NCBI RefSeq assembly: GCF_001280065.1
Contig: NZ_LGEA01000001.1
Coordinates: forward strand, 1 to 64,000
Length of the DNA: 64,000 nucleotides
Reading direction: 5' to 3'
Source of the DNA: Streptomyces sp. NRRL B-1140
GTDB lineage: Bacteria > Actinomycetota > Actinomycetes > Streptomycetales > Streptomycetaceae
Shown piece by piece: positions 8,351 to 16,428 of the stretch (the first letter of the stretch is position 1; every line of letters begins with the position of its first letter). The position numbers and the translations under genes were made by a program. Below the pieces are notes generated by a model that was given only the letters and a program-made list of their open reading frames with translations, was not told the origin of the DNA and did no database searches.

Positions 8351-10155
8351 GGACTCCGGGCACCGGCAGCGCGCACGAGCAGCTGCCGTGGGCGATCGTG
8401 GCGCTGGCCGGAACCGGTCTGGTCATGTTCGCCGTCGTGTGGTCCGGCGGGACCCTCGGGTCGGGGCTGACCGGCAACGGCTGGCACGGCCCGCCGTTCG
8501 CCCTGTCCACCGTGACGCGGCTGGTCACCGGCGGGCCAGGCGGTCTGTGGCCCGGGACACCGGCCGCGGCACTCTACGGCGGCATGCTCGCTCTGCCGGC
8601 GCTCGCCGCCCTGCCCGTCGCCCTGCTGCTGCGTCTCCTGCTCGGCCGGGCCGGCCGCGCCAAGGGCCTGGCCGGGCGGCGTGAACTCGCCGCGATGTGC
8701 CCCAAGGGCATCGCGGCCCGCGCCCGGGAACTGCGCCCCACCCTGGAGGGCCGTGACCGGCTCCACCCGGACGAGACCGGCAACCTCCTGGGCGACCTCA
8801 TGCCTACGGGGCCGGAGTTGCGCAGCAGTCACGAGGACGTGGAGCTCGACCTGATGGCGCCTCGGGCCGGCAAGTCCACCGGCATCGCGGTCCCCCGGGT
8901 GCTGCGTGCCCAGGGCGCGGTCCTGCTCACGTCCAACAAGTCGGACGTGTACGCCGTCACCCGCGCCGAACGCGAGAAGGCGGGCACGGTCTGGACGTTC
9001 GACCCGCAGGGCATCGCCCACACCCCGCGGGCCCTGTGGTGGGACCTGCTCGGCGAGTGCCACACCATCGAGGGCGCCCGCCGCATGGCCGGTCACTTCG
9101 TGGCGTCCGTCAACGACGACACGGCGAAGAAGGACTTCTGGATCTCGGCCGCCCAGAACACCCTGACGGCTCTCTTCCTGGCGGCGGCCCGCAGCGGGAC
9201 CCCCCTGCCCGAACTGCTCGGCTGGCTGGCCGACCCCGCCGACCGCTCCCCGGTCGACCTGCTGCGCGACGCCGGTCTCGTAGCGATGGCCGAGCAGTTG
9301 CAGGGCACGGTCCGCGGTGCGGTCGAGACCCGGGACGGCATCTACGAGACCGCCCGCCAGACGGTGTCCTGTCTGCTCGACCCGGAGATCCTGGCGTGGG
9401 TCTCGCCCGACCCGCGGCTGCCGGAGTTCCGCCCCGACCTCCATGTCCTCGGCCACGACACGCTCTACCTGCTCTCCAAGGACGGCGGCGGCTCCGCGGC
9501 CGGCGTCATCGCCGGCCTGGCCGACGCGACGATGCGGGCCGGGGTGGTCGCCGCCGAGCGCATGGGCGGCCGGCTGGATCCGCCGCTGACCGCGGTCCTC
9601 GACGAGGCCGCCAACGTCTGCCGCATCTCCGATCTGCCCGACCTGTACTCGCACTTCGGCTCCCGGGGCATCAACGTCGTCACGTTGCTGCAGAGTTACC
9701 GCCAGGGCGCCCGGGTCTGGGGCGAGGTCGGCATGGACGCGCTGTGGAGCGCGGCGACGGTCAAACTCCTCGGCGCCGGTCTGGACGACGCCGACTTCGT
9801 GCAGAAGATCTCCACGCTCGTCGGCCAGCACGACGTGCGCACCCCCACCGTCTCCCGCGGCAAGGAGGGCACCTCCCGGTCGTACTCCTACCGCCAGGAG
9901 GCCGTTCTGCCGCCGGACCGCATCCGTGCCCTGCCCAAGGGCACGGCCCTGCTGCTCGCCACCGGCGTCAAGCCCGCGCTGATCCGGCTGCGCCCCTGGT
10001 ACAAGGAGCCCGGCGCGGCGCAGATCTCGGCGGCGGCGAAGGCGGAGACGGCGGCCATCACGGAGCGGGCCGCACGCCGTCTCCCCCCGGCTCCGGGCTG
10101 TCTCGCGAGTCCGGCCGGGACGCGGGGGGTACCGCTGTCCAAGCGGGATTCCTGA
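8347..10155 (+). CDS. VirD4/TraG-type coupling ATPase (T4CP)
   Basis: 602 residues from GTG 8347 (GTGA overlap with the VirB4 gene). Two membrane helices at ~14-34 and ~74-98 precede the ATPase domain, with Walker A APRAGKST at 171-178 and Walker B LTAVLDEAANV around Asp419-Glu420. These are the hallmarks of the VirD4/TraG coupling proteins that recruit substrates to type IV channels. No relaxase partner is encoded in the window. The final ~33 codons overlap the 3' end of the opposite DUF418 gene by 98 bases. Confidence 0.85.
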   Translation: MRTPGTGSAHEQLPWAIVALAGTGLVMFAVVWSGGTLGSGLTGNGWHGPPFALSTVTRLVTGGPGGLWPGTPAAALYGGMLALPALAALPVALLLRLLLGRAGRAKGLAGRRELAAMCPKGIAARARELRPTLEGRDRLHPDETGNLLGDLMPTGPELRSSHEDVELDLMAPRAGKSTGIAVPRVLRAQGAVLLTSNKSDVYAVTRAEREKAGTVWTFDPQGIAHTPRALWWDLLGECHTIEGARRMAGHFVASVNDDTAKKDFWISAAQNTLTALFLAAARSGTPLPELLGWLADPADRSPVDLLRDAGLVAMAEQLQGTVRGAVETRDGIYETARQTVSCLLDPEILAWVSPDPRLPEFRPDLHVLGHDTLYLLSKDGGGSAAGVIAGLADATMRAGVVAAERMGGRLDPPLTAVLDEAANVCRISDLPDLYSHFGSRGINVVTLLQSYRQGARVWGEVGMDALWSAATVKLLGAGLDDADFVQKISTLVGQHDVRTPTVSRGKEGTSRSYSYRQEAVLPPDRIRALPKGTALLLATGVKPALIRLRPWYKEPGAAQISAAAKAETAAITERAARRLPPAPGCLASPAGTRGVPLSKRDS

Positions 10156-11326
10156 CCGTCCGCGGCGGGCCTTCGGGGCGCCGGCCCAGCGTCACGGCGC
10201 GCAGCACCCACTCGGCCGGCCCGTGCCGGATCCGCGCCGACAGCCGTGCACCGAGCGCGAGTTGGGCGGCGTAGAGCAGGACACAGCCGGCCAGGACCGT
10301 GACCGTGCCGACCCGGTCGTACAGGCCCAGTCCGTATCCGGAGAAGACGCAGGCGAGGACGAGTGACTGGGTGAGGTAGTGGCTGAGCGCCATGCGTCCG
10401 GCGGCGGCGAGCACACCGGCTGCCGCGGGCAGGCGGGCCCCGGCCCGGCTCATGAGCAGCAGGAGCAGACCGCAGGCGTACGACGTGGTGAGCGCAGGGG
10501 CGGTCAGGACGGTGGCCGCCTGCCCGACGAGGAACCAACGGCCGTCCAGCGGCCCGCTCGCGCAGCAGGCGGCGACCACGGCACCGCCGAGGCCGAGGGG
10601 CAGTACGCGCGATGCGGTCCTGCGCAGCCACGCGCGGTCCTGCCCGCGTCGCTCGGCCAGCCGGGACTTCGCCGCGGCCAGCCCGCCCAGGAACGCGGCC
10701 AGCATGGCAGGCGCGTACAGCAGATTGGTGCCGAGCGCGGCCGGCAGGTCACGCAGATGCGTGCCCGGAACCGAGGCGGCGTCGCCCCGGTAGGCGGCGT
10801 CCCCGGGCGGGTACGAGGTGGCGGTGACCGGTTCGGTGAGGGCGACGGTCAGCAGCCCGTACCCGAGCAGCAGCGCCGACAGGAGCAGCAGCAGGGCGGC
10901 CGCCACCCGCAGCAGGGTCCGCACCCCGAGCCCGCTCAGCCCGTACAGCACCAGCGCGAGAACGGCGTACGTCGTCAGGACGTCCCCCGGGTACAGCAGG
11001 ACCGCGTGTGCCGCGCCCAGGACGAACAGCCCCGCCGTACGCCGCAGATGGCGGGGCGCGAAGGCGGCGCCGGCCCGGCGCGCGGACCGGGCCTGCAGGG
11101 CGAAGCTGTAGCCGAAGAGGAAGGAGAACAGGACGTAGAACTTGGCCGTGATCAGCGCGGTCACCGCCCACGCGGCGATGCGGTCCGCCCCCGAGGACCC
11201 GGGCCCGCCGCCGAAGACCGTGTACGGGCCCGCCATCAGCAGGGCGTTGACCACCAGGATGCCGGACAGGGCGAACCCGCGCAGCACGTCGAGCTCGTCG
11301 AGCCGTCGGGGGCGGGGCGGGCTCAT
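10058..11326 (-). CDS. DUF418 family membrane protein
   Basis: 422 residues from ATG 11326, a start that overlaps the stop of the upstream gene (ATGA). It begins with RRLDELDVLRGFALSGILVVN and has about ten hydrophobic segments. Near the end is GPAEWVLRAVTLGR, the conserved closing motif of DUF418 proteins, which belong to the acyltransferase-3-like membrane group. The molecular function is unknown; a role in modifying surface molecules is possible. The last ~40 residues are a Pro-rich tail encoded in the 98-base overlap with the coupling-protein gene. Confidence 0.8.
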   Translation of the reverse strand: MSPPRPRRLDELDVLRGFALSGILVVNALLMAGPYTVFGGGPGSSGADRIAAWAVTALITAKFYVLFSFLFGYSFALQARSARRAGAAFAPRHLRRTAGLFVLGAAHAVLLYPGDVLTTYAVLALVLYGLSGLGVRTLLRVAAALLLLLSALLLGYGLLTVALTEPVTATSYPPGDAAYRGDAASVPGTHLRDLPAALGTNLLYAPAMLAAFLGGLAAAKSRLAERRGQDRAWLRRTASRVLPLGLGGAVVAACCASGPLDGRWFLVGQAATVLTAPALTTSYACGLLLLLMSRAGARLPAAAGVLAAAGRMALSHYLTQSLVLACVFSGYGLGLYDRVGTVTVLAGCVLLYAAQLALGARLSARIRHGPAEWVLRAVTLGRRPEGPPRTVRNPAWTAVPPASRPDSRDSPEPGGDGVRPAP

Positions 11327-11715
11327 CCCGCCGTCACGAGCCCGGCGCCGAACGCCACGGTGGCGGGCAAGAACGACCCGAACGACGGCGCCGGCGGATG
11401 CCGGGAGGTCCACAGCCCGGCCCGGGTGGGACGCTTGCGCGCGTACACGACCGCCACGCTGCCGCCGACCGGCGGCATTCCGCAGAACGGTCCGAGTGGC
11501 CCGGGATCAAGGACGAGGCCACGGCCCAGGTGGTCGGGGAACACGACCAGGCCGCCGCGCCGCCGGTCGGCCGCCGCGCGTGCCGTCACCCGCCCCGTCA
11601 CGCGCCGGCCGCGCGCCCACAGGGCGGCGGCCGTCGCCGGCGCCCGGACCGCGGCCGGCAGGAAGCCGAAGCCGAGCCCCGTGCACAACGCGAGCAGCAC
11701 CGTCTGCGCGTTCAC
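11323..11715 (-). CDS. Small membrane-anchored DUF3592-like protein
   Basis: 130 residues from GTG 11715, preceded by GAAGGG at a six-base distance. One N-terminal hydrophobic helix (~3-22) is followed by a beta-rich domain with VGGSVAVVYARKRPTRAGLW, the closing pattern seen in DUF3592 proteins. It is translationally coupled to the DUF418 gene. Its promoter is one half of the divergent pair of island motifs, so it belongs to the same regulon as the secretion genes. Confidence 0.6.
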   Translation of the reverse strand: MNAQTVLLALCTGLGFGFLPAAVRAPATAAALWARGRRVTGRVTARAAADRRRGGLVVFPDHLGRGLVLDPGPLGPFCGMPPVGGSVAVVYARKRPTRAGLWTSRHPPAPSFGSFLPATVAFGAGLVTAG

Positions 11716-11744
11716 ATCAATCCCTTCGCCGACACCCTGCGGGC

Positions 11745-11773
11745 ACAACGGCACACGGAGGCCCCGCGGTTCA
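11745..11773 (-). promoter_or_regulatory. Island promoter motif copy 2, for the DUF3592-DUF418 pair
   Basis: Minus strand TGAACC (11773-11768), 17 bases, CGTTGT (11750-11745), 30 bases before GTG 11715. It is back to back with copy 3; the two TGAACC boxes are separated by nine bases and together make an inverted repeat. Confidence 0.75.
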
Positions 11774-11782
11774 CACCGTCCT

Positions 11783-11811
11783 TGAACCTCCCCGGCGCGC
11801 GGGTCCGTTGT
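11783..11811 (+). promoter_or_regulatory. Island promoter motif copy 3, for the NlpC/P60 gene
   Basis: TGAACC (11783-11788), 17 bases, CGTTGT (11806-11811), followed by GCGGATGCC. It lies 40 bases before ATG 11852. The downstream leader, GCGGATGCC then CCACGAAGGAG, is repeated almost exactly at 16426-16473. Confidence 0.75.
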
Positions 11812-11851
11812 GCGGATGCCCCCCGTGACCCACGAAGGAGCCACGAACCGC

Positions 11852-12886
11852 ATGACACAGAACCCGGGCGCGCACGGCCGCCGGACGGCGGCCGTCGTCA
11901 CGCTGGCCCTGGCCCTGACGGCGACGCTCCACCCGCCCGCCGGCGCCGAACCGCAGACCCTCCCCGAGGTGCGCGCCGAACTCGACCGCCTCTATCACCG
12001 GGCCGAGGTCGCCACGGAGAAGTACAACGCGCTGGACGGCAGGATCACCCGGCAGGGGAAGCGCCTCGGTACGCTCCGGGCCCAAGTGGTCGCGGCCGAG
12101 CGGAAACTGAGCCGTCTGACCGCGCTGGCCGGGTCGGCGGCCCGCTCCCAGTACCGCGGGGGCGGTGTCCCCGCCGAGGTGCAGTTCGCCCTCGCACGCG
12201 ATCCGGAACGCGCGCTGGACAACGCCTCCCGGGCCCGTCAGGCGCAGCTGGCCACCCGGCGGACGGTCGGCAGCCTGACCACGGCGCAGGAGGAACTGCG
12301 CAGCCGGAGCGCCGCCGCGGGCGAGGAGCTGAGGCGGCTGCGGAGGAACCGTGGTTCCCTCGGCTCCCACCGCAGGACGATCCTGTCGCGCATCGACGAG
12401 GCCCGGAAGGTGGAGTCGCGGCTGGAGAGCAGACAGCGCCGGGAACTGGCCGCGCTGGAGCGCAGGACCGCCGACGAGGCGCAGGCGGACTGGGTGCGCA
12501 GGGGTGTCCTCGACGACGCCGGCACCGAGGGCGGCACCGCGGGCCGCGAGGCCGTCGCCTTCGCCCGGCGCGAACTCGGCAAGCCGTACGTCTGGGGCGC
12601 CGAGGGCCCCGGCTCCTACGACTGCTCCGGCCTCACCTCGCAGGCGTGGCTGAAGGCGGGCGTTCCGATCCCGCGCACCTCGCAGGAGCAGTGGCGGCGG
12701 CTGCCCCGCGTCCCGGTGACGAGGATGCGTCCCGGTGACCTGATCATCTACAACGCCGACGCGAGCCACGTGTCCCTCTACATCGGAGGCGGCCGGATGA
12801 TCCACGCTCCCCGCCCGGGGCGGCACGTGACCGTGGCGCCGGCCGGGTCGATGGAGATCCTCGGGGTGGTGCGGCCCGACGCCTGA
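11852..12886 (+). CDS. Secreted NlpC/P60 endopeptidase with coiled-coil stalk
   Basis: 344 residues from ATG 11852; GAAGGAG lies upstream, and a start 14 codons earlier lacks a ribosome site. A signal sequence (~10-32, ending PAGAEP) leads to a long coiled coil at ~38-215, rich in Arg, Glu and Leu. The NlpC/P60 domain has Cys258 in YDCSGLTSQAW, His306 in SHVSLYI and His318. Such enzymes cut D-Glu-linked peptide bonds in peptidoglycan (RipA/SagA type). With the transglycosylase it would clear a path through the wall for the secretion device. It is probably cotranscribed with the DUF4913 gene. Confidence 0.88.
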   Translation: MTQNPGAHGRRTAAVVTLALALTATLHPPAGAEPQTLPEVRAELDRLYHRAEVATEKYNALDGRITRQGKRLGTLRAQVVAAERKLSRLTALAGSAARSQYRGGGVPAEVQFALARDPERALDNASRARQAQLATRRTVGSLTTAQEELRSRSAAAGEELRRLRRNRGSLGSHRRTILSRIDEARKVESRLESRQRRELAALERRTADEAQADWVRRGVLDDAGTEGGTAGREAVAFARRELGKPYVWGAEGPGSYDCSGLTSQAWLKAGVPIPRTSQEQWRRLPRVPVTRMRPGDLIIYNADASHVSLYIGGGRMIHAPRPGRHVTVAPAGSMEILGVVRPDA

Positions 12887-12930
12887 CCACCCGAGGTCCC
12901 TCCGAGTCCACCCCTCAGCAGGAGATTGCC

Positions 12931-13416
12931 ATGTCCACCGTTCAGACCTCCCCCACGGTTGCCGGGGGCCAGGCCGACACGTCCTCCCCCGCGCCCGGCG
13001 AGGAGAAGCCCGCTCCGCCGCGCTTCATCCTCTACCTGGACGGACCGGCGTACGCACAGACGCTGCGCCAACTGACCCTGTGGACGCACCATGTGCTGCT
13101 GCCGGTCTACGGCAGGGAGGTCAGCTCCCAGTCCCCCTGGTGCCCCGTCTGGTGGGAACACCCCGAGGCCGTGGCCCGGTTGCACGGCCTGTGGCTCGCC
13201 TGGGGCGATCTCACCGGGCCCGGCTCCGACATGAGCGGACCGGCTGTCTGGCACCGCGACCACCTGTCGTCGGTCATGGACACGCTGCGCGACCCGCAGG
13301 GACCGTTCGCGGGCTGCAAGCCCGGCATGCACCGGCCGAAGGCGGCACCCACCGTCGAGACGATGGATCCCTTCGGACCGCCGCCGCCTCCCCCACCGCC
13401 GTCCCCGTGGTCGTGA
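12931..13416 (+). CDS. DUF4913 protein
   Basis: 161 residues from ATG 12931, preceded by CAGGAG. The signature WCPVWWEHPEAVARLHGLW, then WHRDHL, GPF, and a final C-x(4)-H identifies DUF4913, a family common on actinobacterial plasmids and integrative elements. Disordered ends flank it, the last one polyproline. The function is unknown. The conserved Trp, Cys and His residues suggest a small metal- or nucleic-acid-binding fold, which is inference. It lies 44 bases behind the NlpC/P60 gene with no new island motif, so it shares that transcript. Confidence 0.8.
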   Translation: MSTVQTSPTVAGGQADTSSPAPGEEKPAPPRFILYLDGPAYAQTLRQLTLWTHHVLLPVYGREVSSQSPWCPVWWEHPEAVARLHGLWLAWGDLTGPGSDMSGPAVWHRDHLSSVMDTLRDPQGPFAGCKPGMHRPKAAPTVETMDPFGPPPPPPPPSPWS

Positions 13417-13472
13417 CGGGCCGCCCGGGTAAAACCCCCGGGTCCGGTGCGGCGCGTGCGGGGCGAAGGGGA

Positions 13473-13501
13473 TGAACCGTCCACCCCCGCTGCCGCGTTG
13501 T
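13473..13501 (+). promoter_or_regulatory. Island promoter motif copy 4
   Basis: TGAACC (13473-13478), 17 bases, CGTTGT (13496-13501), 96 bases before ATG 13598. Confidence 0.75.
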
Positions 13502-13597
13502 GTTCGCGATCGGTGCAGCCATCCGGTCGGCGGTGCCGGTCCCGGCGCCGTCACAGGCTCCCCCAGGGAGCGCTCACCTCCCGGAAGGAAGGGTGAC

Positions 13598-14521
13598 ATG
13601 GCAGGATCCGAACACTCGGACGACAGCGCCAATTCCAACGCCAGTTCCTACTCGTCCGTCAGGATCTCCGACGACGGACGGCAGGCGCGGGCCCGGGTCT
13701 CCAGCGCGGCGGTCCCGGACGACGCGCCCCCGCTGTTCGCCGGCGCCGGCACCGGCGTGTACGACCAGACCGCCCGGCAGTATTACGCGGTCAACACGGC
13801 CCAGCCGAAGGGCCGGCAGGTCGCGCGGTGGAGCAAGAGCGCCGCCGCGTGGGTCGCGGAGAACAAGTCCCGCGTCGTCAAGGCACTGGTCGACGTCGCC
13901 CCGACGGTCATCCAGGGCGCCTCGGCGTTCACGTCCGGCCGGGCCGCCACGATCGTGAACGGCGTCGGCATCGCGGCGCAGGCCGGTGTGGCCGGCTACG
14001 AACTCTACGGCCAGCATCAGCAGTCGAGGGCGGGCGGCCACGTGGACCCGGTCCAGGTGAGCGCCAGCGTCGGCAGGCTCGTTTCCACGGCGCTGAACAC
14101 CTACGCCGCCGTTGCCGACCAGGAGTCCTCGACGACCAAGATGGTCGGCGGAGCGGGTTCGTGGGTGGCCGGAGGGGCCACGATGACCGACGTCATGCAC
14201 CACGCCCACACCGACCCGGGACGGACGGCGGAGGACCCCGGCTACGAGATGTACGGGATGCACCACAACCCGATGCTCGGCAACCAGCCGGGGCAGTACC
14301 CGCCCGGGTTCACCCCCGTCCCCGCGCCGCCTTCCTCCAGCTCGTCCCTGTCGGCGCCGGCCGGCAACACCCCGGCCGTCAACACTCCGGCGAACAACGC
14401 CCCGGCCGGGAACTTCGGTCCGGCTGCCGGCACCTCCACCGGACGCAGCAGCAGGCAGCCCACGGAGACACAGGTGTCCAAGAAGGCACAGGGCAAGAAG
14501 CCGGCCGGTCACGGCCGTTAG
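13598..14521 (+). CDS. Unrecognised Ala/Gly-rich protein, candidate substrate of the island
   Basis: 307 residues from ATG 13598, preceded by GGAAGGAAGGG. I do not recognise a family. The N-terminus (1-45) is Ser/Asn-rich and disordered. The middle (~75-215) is a series of weakly hydrophobic helices with VNGVGIAAQAGVAGYELYG and several GG turns. The tail is Pro/Asn/Ala repeats (NTPAVNTPANNAPAGN) and ends in a basic patch. There is no signal peptide. It has its own island promoter and terminator, so it is expressed as a single gene in the regulon. It could be an exported effector or an internal scaffold; neither can be decided from sequence. Confidence 0.6.
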   Translation: MAGSEHSDDSANSNASSYSSVRISDDGRQARARVSSAAVPDDAPPLFAGAGTGVYDQTARQYYAVNTAQPKGRQVARWSKSAAAWVAENKSRVVKALVDVAPTVIQGASAFTSGRAATIVNGVGIAAQAGVAGYELYGQHQQSRAGGHVDPVQVSASVGRLVSTALNTYAAVADQESSTTKMVGGAGSWVAGGATMTDVMHHAHTDPGRTAEDPGYEMYGMHHNPMLGNQPGQYPPGFTPVPAPPSSSSSLSAPAGNTPAVNTPANNAPAGNFGPAAGTSTGRSSRQPTETQVSKKAQGKKPAGHGR

Positions 14522-14561
14522 GCACGCGCACCGCCGGCCCGGTGCGCGCCGGCCCCGTGCA

Positions 14562-14591
14562 GGCGGCCGCCTCCCCCGGGAGGCGGCCGCC
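14562..14591. terminator. Strong terminator hairpin
   Basis: GGCGGCCGCCTCCC (14562-14575) and its complement at 14578-14591, separated by two bases. It lies 40 bases after the stop at 14521 and just before the next island promoter. Confidence 0.75.
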
Positions 14592-14613
14592 GTGCCGTCG
14601 CGGCCCGGCCGAC

Positions 14614-14642
14614 TGAACCACCGCCCCGGACCCGCCCGTTGT
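14614..14642 (+). promoter_or_regulatory. Island promoter motif copy 5
   Basis: TGAACC (14614-14619), 17 bases, CGTTGT (14637-14642). It lies 71 bases before the 13-codon leader ORF and 105 before the glucanase gene. Confidence 0.75.
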
Positions 14643-14713
14643 CGCTTCCGGTCCGGGGAGCGCCCGTCGCTCCCCGCAGGCCCACCCCTACAGCCTCAGA
14701 AGAGAGGACGGAC

Positions 14714-14755
14714 ATGACATACGTCGCCCCCGCGGGAGGCGAGGTCCATGCGTAG
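14714..14755 (+). CDS. Possible 13-residue leader peptide overlapping the glucanase start
   Basis: ATG 14714 is preceded by AGAGAGGACGG, a better ribosome site than that of the main gene. It encodes MTYVAPAGGEVHA and stops at TAG 14753-14755, five bases past the start of the downstream ATG at 14748, in another frame. Ribosomes finishing the short ORF would be placed on the main start. It may be chance. Confidence 0.35.
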   Translation: MTYVAPAGGEVHA

Positions 14756-16361
14756 ACCGATTCTGCGCCGACGCGCCGCGTTCCTGCTCGCGCTGCTCCT
14801 GGTCGTGGCCGGTGTCACCGGCACCGCGCTGCTGATCCAGCACCAGCGCCCGGACGGTGTGAGCATCGCGGGGACGCCCGCCGCCGGTACCGGCTCCCCC
14901 GAGCACACGGTCACCTTCCGCAACACGACGGACCACCGCATCTGGATCGGCAGCACGGTCAACGCCGACGGTTCGGCCCCGCTCACCGGGCTGCCCACCC
15001 TGGACCCGGGCCGATCGGCCACCCTCACGATCCCCGAGCGCTCCGGCGCCGGGCACTGGCGCGGCAAGTTCTTCGCCCGCGAGGGCTGCACCGGCGAAGA
15101 GGGAAGCACGTTCCACTGCGCCGTCGGCGACTGCGGCCCCCACGCCGACCGCTGCTCGACCGGTGAACAGCCGACCGGTCTTGCCGAGTTCAACTTCGAC
15201 CCGAAGGACGGCGCGGCACCCTGGTACAACGTCAGCTACGTCAACGCCGTCGCATCGCCGATCACCATCGCGCCGGACGGCGTGACGCCGCCCCGGTCGG
15301 GCGAGTGCGCGCCGGCGGGGTGTGCCACGGACCTGCTGGCCGCCTGCCCGGCGGACGACCTGGTCCGGGACGAGGCCACCGGCCGGCCCCTGGTGTGCGT
15401 GAACCCGAACCGGGATGCGAAGACGCCGTACAGTGACGCGCTCGCCGCTCGGTGCCCGACGGCGTACAGCTGGTCCAAGCACGACACCGAACAGGGCAAC
15501 CAGGTCGTGTACCAGTGCCGGGAGTGCACGGGCCTGACCGTCACCTTCCACGGCACCGGCGAGGGCGCCGGAGCACCCGGCCCCGCGGTCCCCGCCGTCA
15601 CCGGGCGGCCCGGCAGCGGCGGCGGCACCCCGCCGGCCCCCCGCAAGGGTGTCGGCCTGAACTCCGTCGCGGGCGCCTCCGAGGCCCTGGCCGACTCCCG
15701 TTCGTCCTGGTTCTACAACTGGGCCTCCTCGCCCGACGGCGTCACCGGCGGCACCGGCGCCGAGTTCGTCCCGATGATCTGGGGCCCGGGCTCGGTCACC
15801 GACGCCGAACTGGAGCGGGCCGCCCGCGCCGGGAAGGCGCTCCTGGGGTTCAACGAGCCGGACCATCCGGGCCAGGCCGACATGTCACCCGAGCAGGCCC
15901 TCGACCTGTGGCCCCGGCTGGAGTCCACCGGCCTGCGGCTGGGCGCACCCGCGGTCGCCTCCGGCGCGGATGTGCCGGGCGGCTGGCTGGACCGGTTCAT
16001 GACCGGGGCCGAACAGCGGGGCCTGCGGGTCGACTTCATCCCCCTGCACTGGTACGGAGCCGACTTCGGGCCGGGCGCGGCCGACCAGTTGCGCGCATAT
16101 CTGCAGGCGGTCCACGACCGCTACAAGAAGCCGGTCTGGCTCACGGAGTACGCGCTGACGGACTTCTCCGGGAGCACCCCGCGCTACCCGGGCGAGCAGG
16201 AGCAGACCGACTTCGTCCGGTCCTCCACCGCGATGCTGGAGAAGCTGGACTTCGTCGAGCGGTACGCCTGGTTCGCGCTGTCGAAGGAGACCAGCCCGAC
16301 GGGTCTGTACGACGGGGCGGTGCCGGGCGCGAGCGGGCGGATCTACCGCGAGGCGCGCTGA
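14748..16361 (+). CDS. Secreted thaumatin-like / GH128 glucanase fusion
   Basis: 537 residues from ATG 14748. An Arg-rich start and hydrophobic helix (~8-30) give a signal or anchor. Residues ~50-260 form a thaumatin-like domain: TVTFRNTT...IWIG, GDCG, PTGLAEFNF, WYNVSYV, several paired cysteines and LVCVNP. After a Gly/Pro linker (~265-300), residues ~300-537 are a glycosyl hydrolase of the GH128/Asl1 type, with GFNEPDHPG (Glu370, acid/base) and WLTEYAL (Glu467, nucleophile). Thaumatin-like proteins bind and sometimes cut beta-1,3-glucan, and GH128 are beta-1,3-glucanases, so the fusion points to fungal or other glucan walls as target. It has its own island promoter. Confidence 0.82.
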   Translation: MRRPILRRRAAFLLALLLVVAGVTGTALLIQHQRPDGVSIAGTPAAGTGSPEHTVTFRNTTDHRIWIGSTVNADGSAPLTGLPTLDPGRSATLTIPERSGAGHWRGKFFAREGCTGEEGSTFHCAVGDCGPHADRCSTGEQPTGLAEFNFDPKDGAAPWYNVSYVNAVASPITIAPDGVTPPRSGECAPAGCATDLLAACPADDLVRDEATGRPLVCVNPNRDAKTPYSDALAARCPTAYSWSKHDTEQGNQVVYQCRECTGLTVTFHGTGEGAGAPGPAVPAVTGRPGSGGGTPPAPRKGVGLNSVAGASEALADSRSSWFYNWASSPDGVTGGTGAEFVPMIWGPGSVTDAELERAARAGKALLGFNEPDHPGQADMSPEQALDLWPRLESTGLRLGAPAVASGADVPGGWLDRFMTGAEQRGLRVDFIPLHWYGADFGPGAADQLRAYLQAVHDRYKKPVWLTEYALTDFSGSTPRYPGEQEQTDFVRSSTAMLEKLDFVERYAWFALSKETSPTGLYDGAVPGASGRIYREAR

Positions 16362-16396
16362 GGCACCGCCCGGCGGCGAGGGCGGCTCGCGGGCGT

Positions 16397-16425
16397 TGAA
16401 CCAACCCCGCCCCCGCACGCGTTGT
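16397..16425 (+). promoter_or_regulatory. Island promoter motif copy 6, with no intact downstream gene
   Basis: TGAACC (16397-16402), 17 bases, CGTTGT (16420-16425) followed by GCGGATGCC, as in copy 3. It reads into the 3' end of the opposite AfsR-type regulator gene. Confidence 0.7.
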
Positions 16426-16428
16426 GCG

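Noticed and set aside
7492..9831. 779-codon minus-strand frame
   Set aside because: It is antisense to the VirB4- and VirD4-like genes, which have clear P-loops; it has no domain pattern.
1..10155. Integrative conjugative element
   Set aside because: No relaxase, integrase, excisionase, tRNA attachment site or terminal repeat was found. The left side is not visible, so this stays open to a check of flanking DNA.
13417..13472. CCCGGG-N7-CCCGGG after the DUF4913 gene as an operator
   Set aside because: CCCGGG is self-complementary and common in such GC-rich DNA; the two copies can pair weakly but give no convincing terminator or operator.
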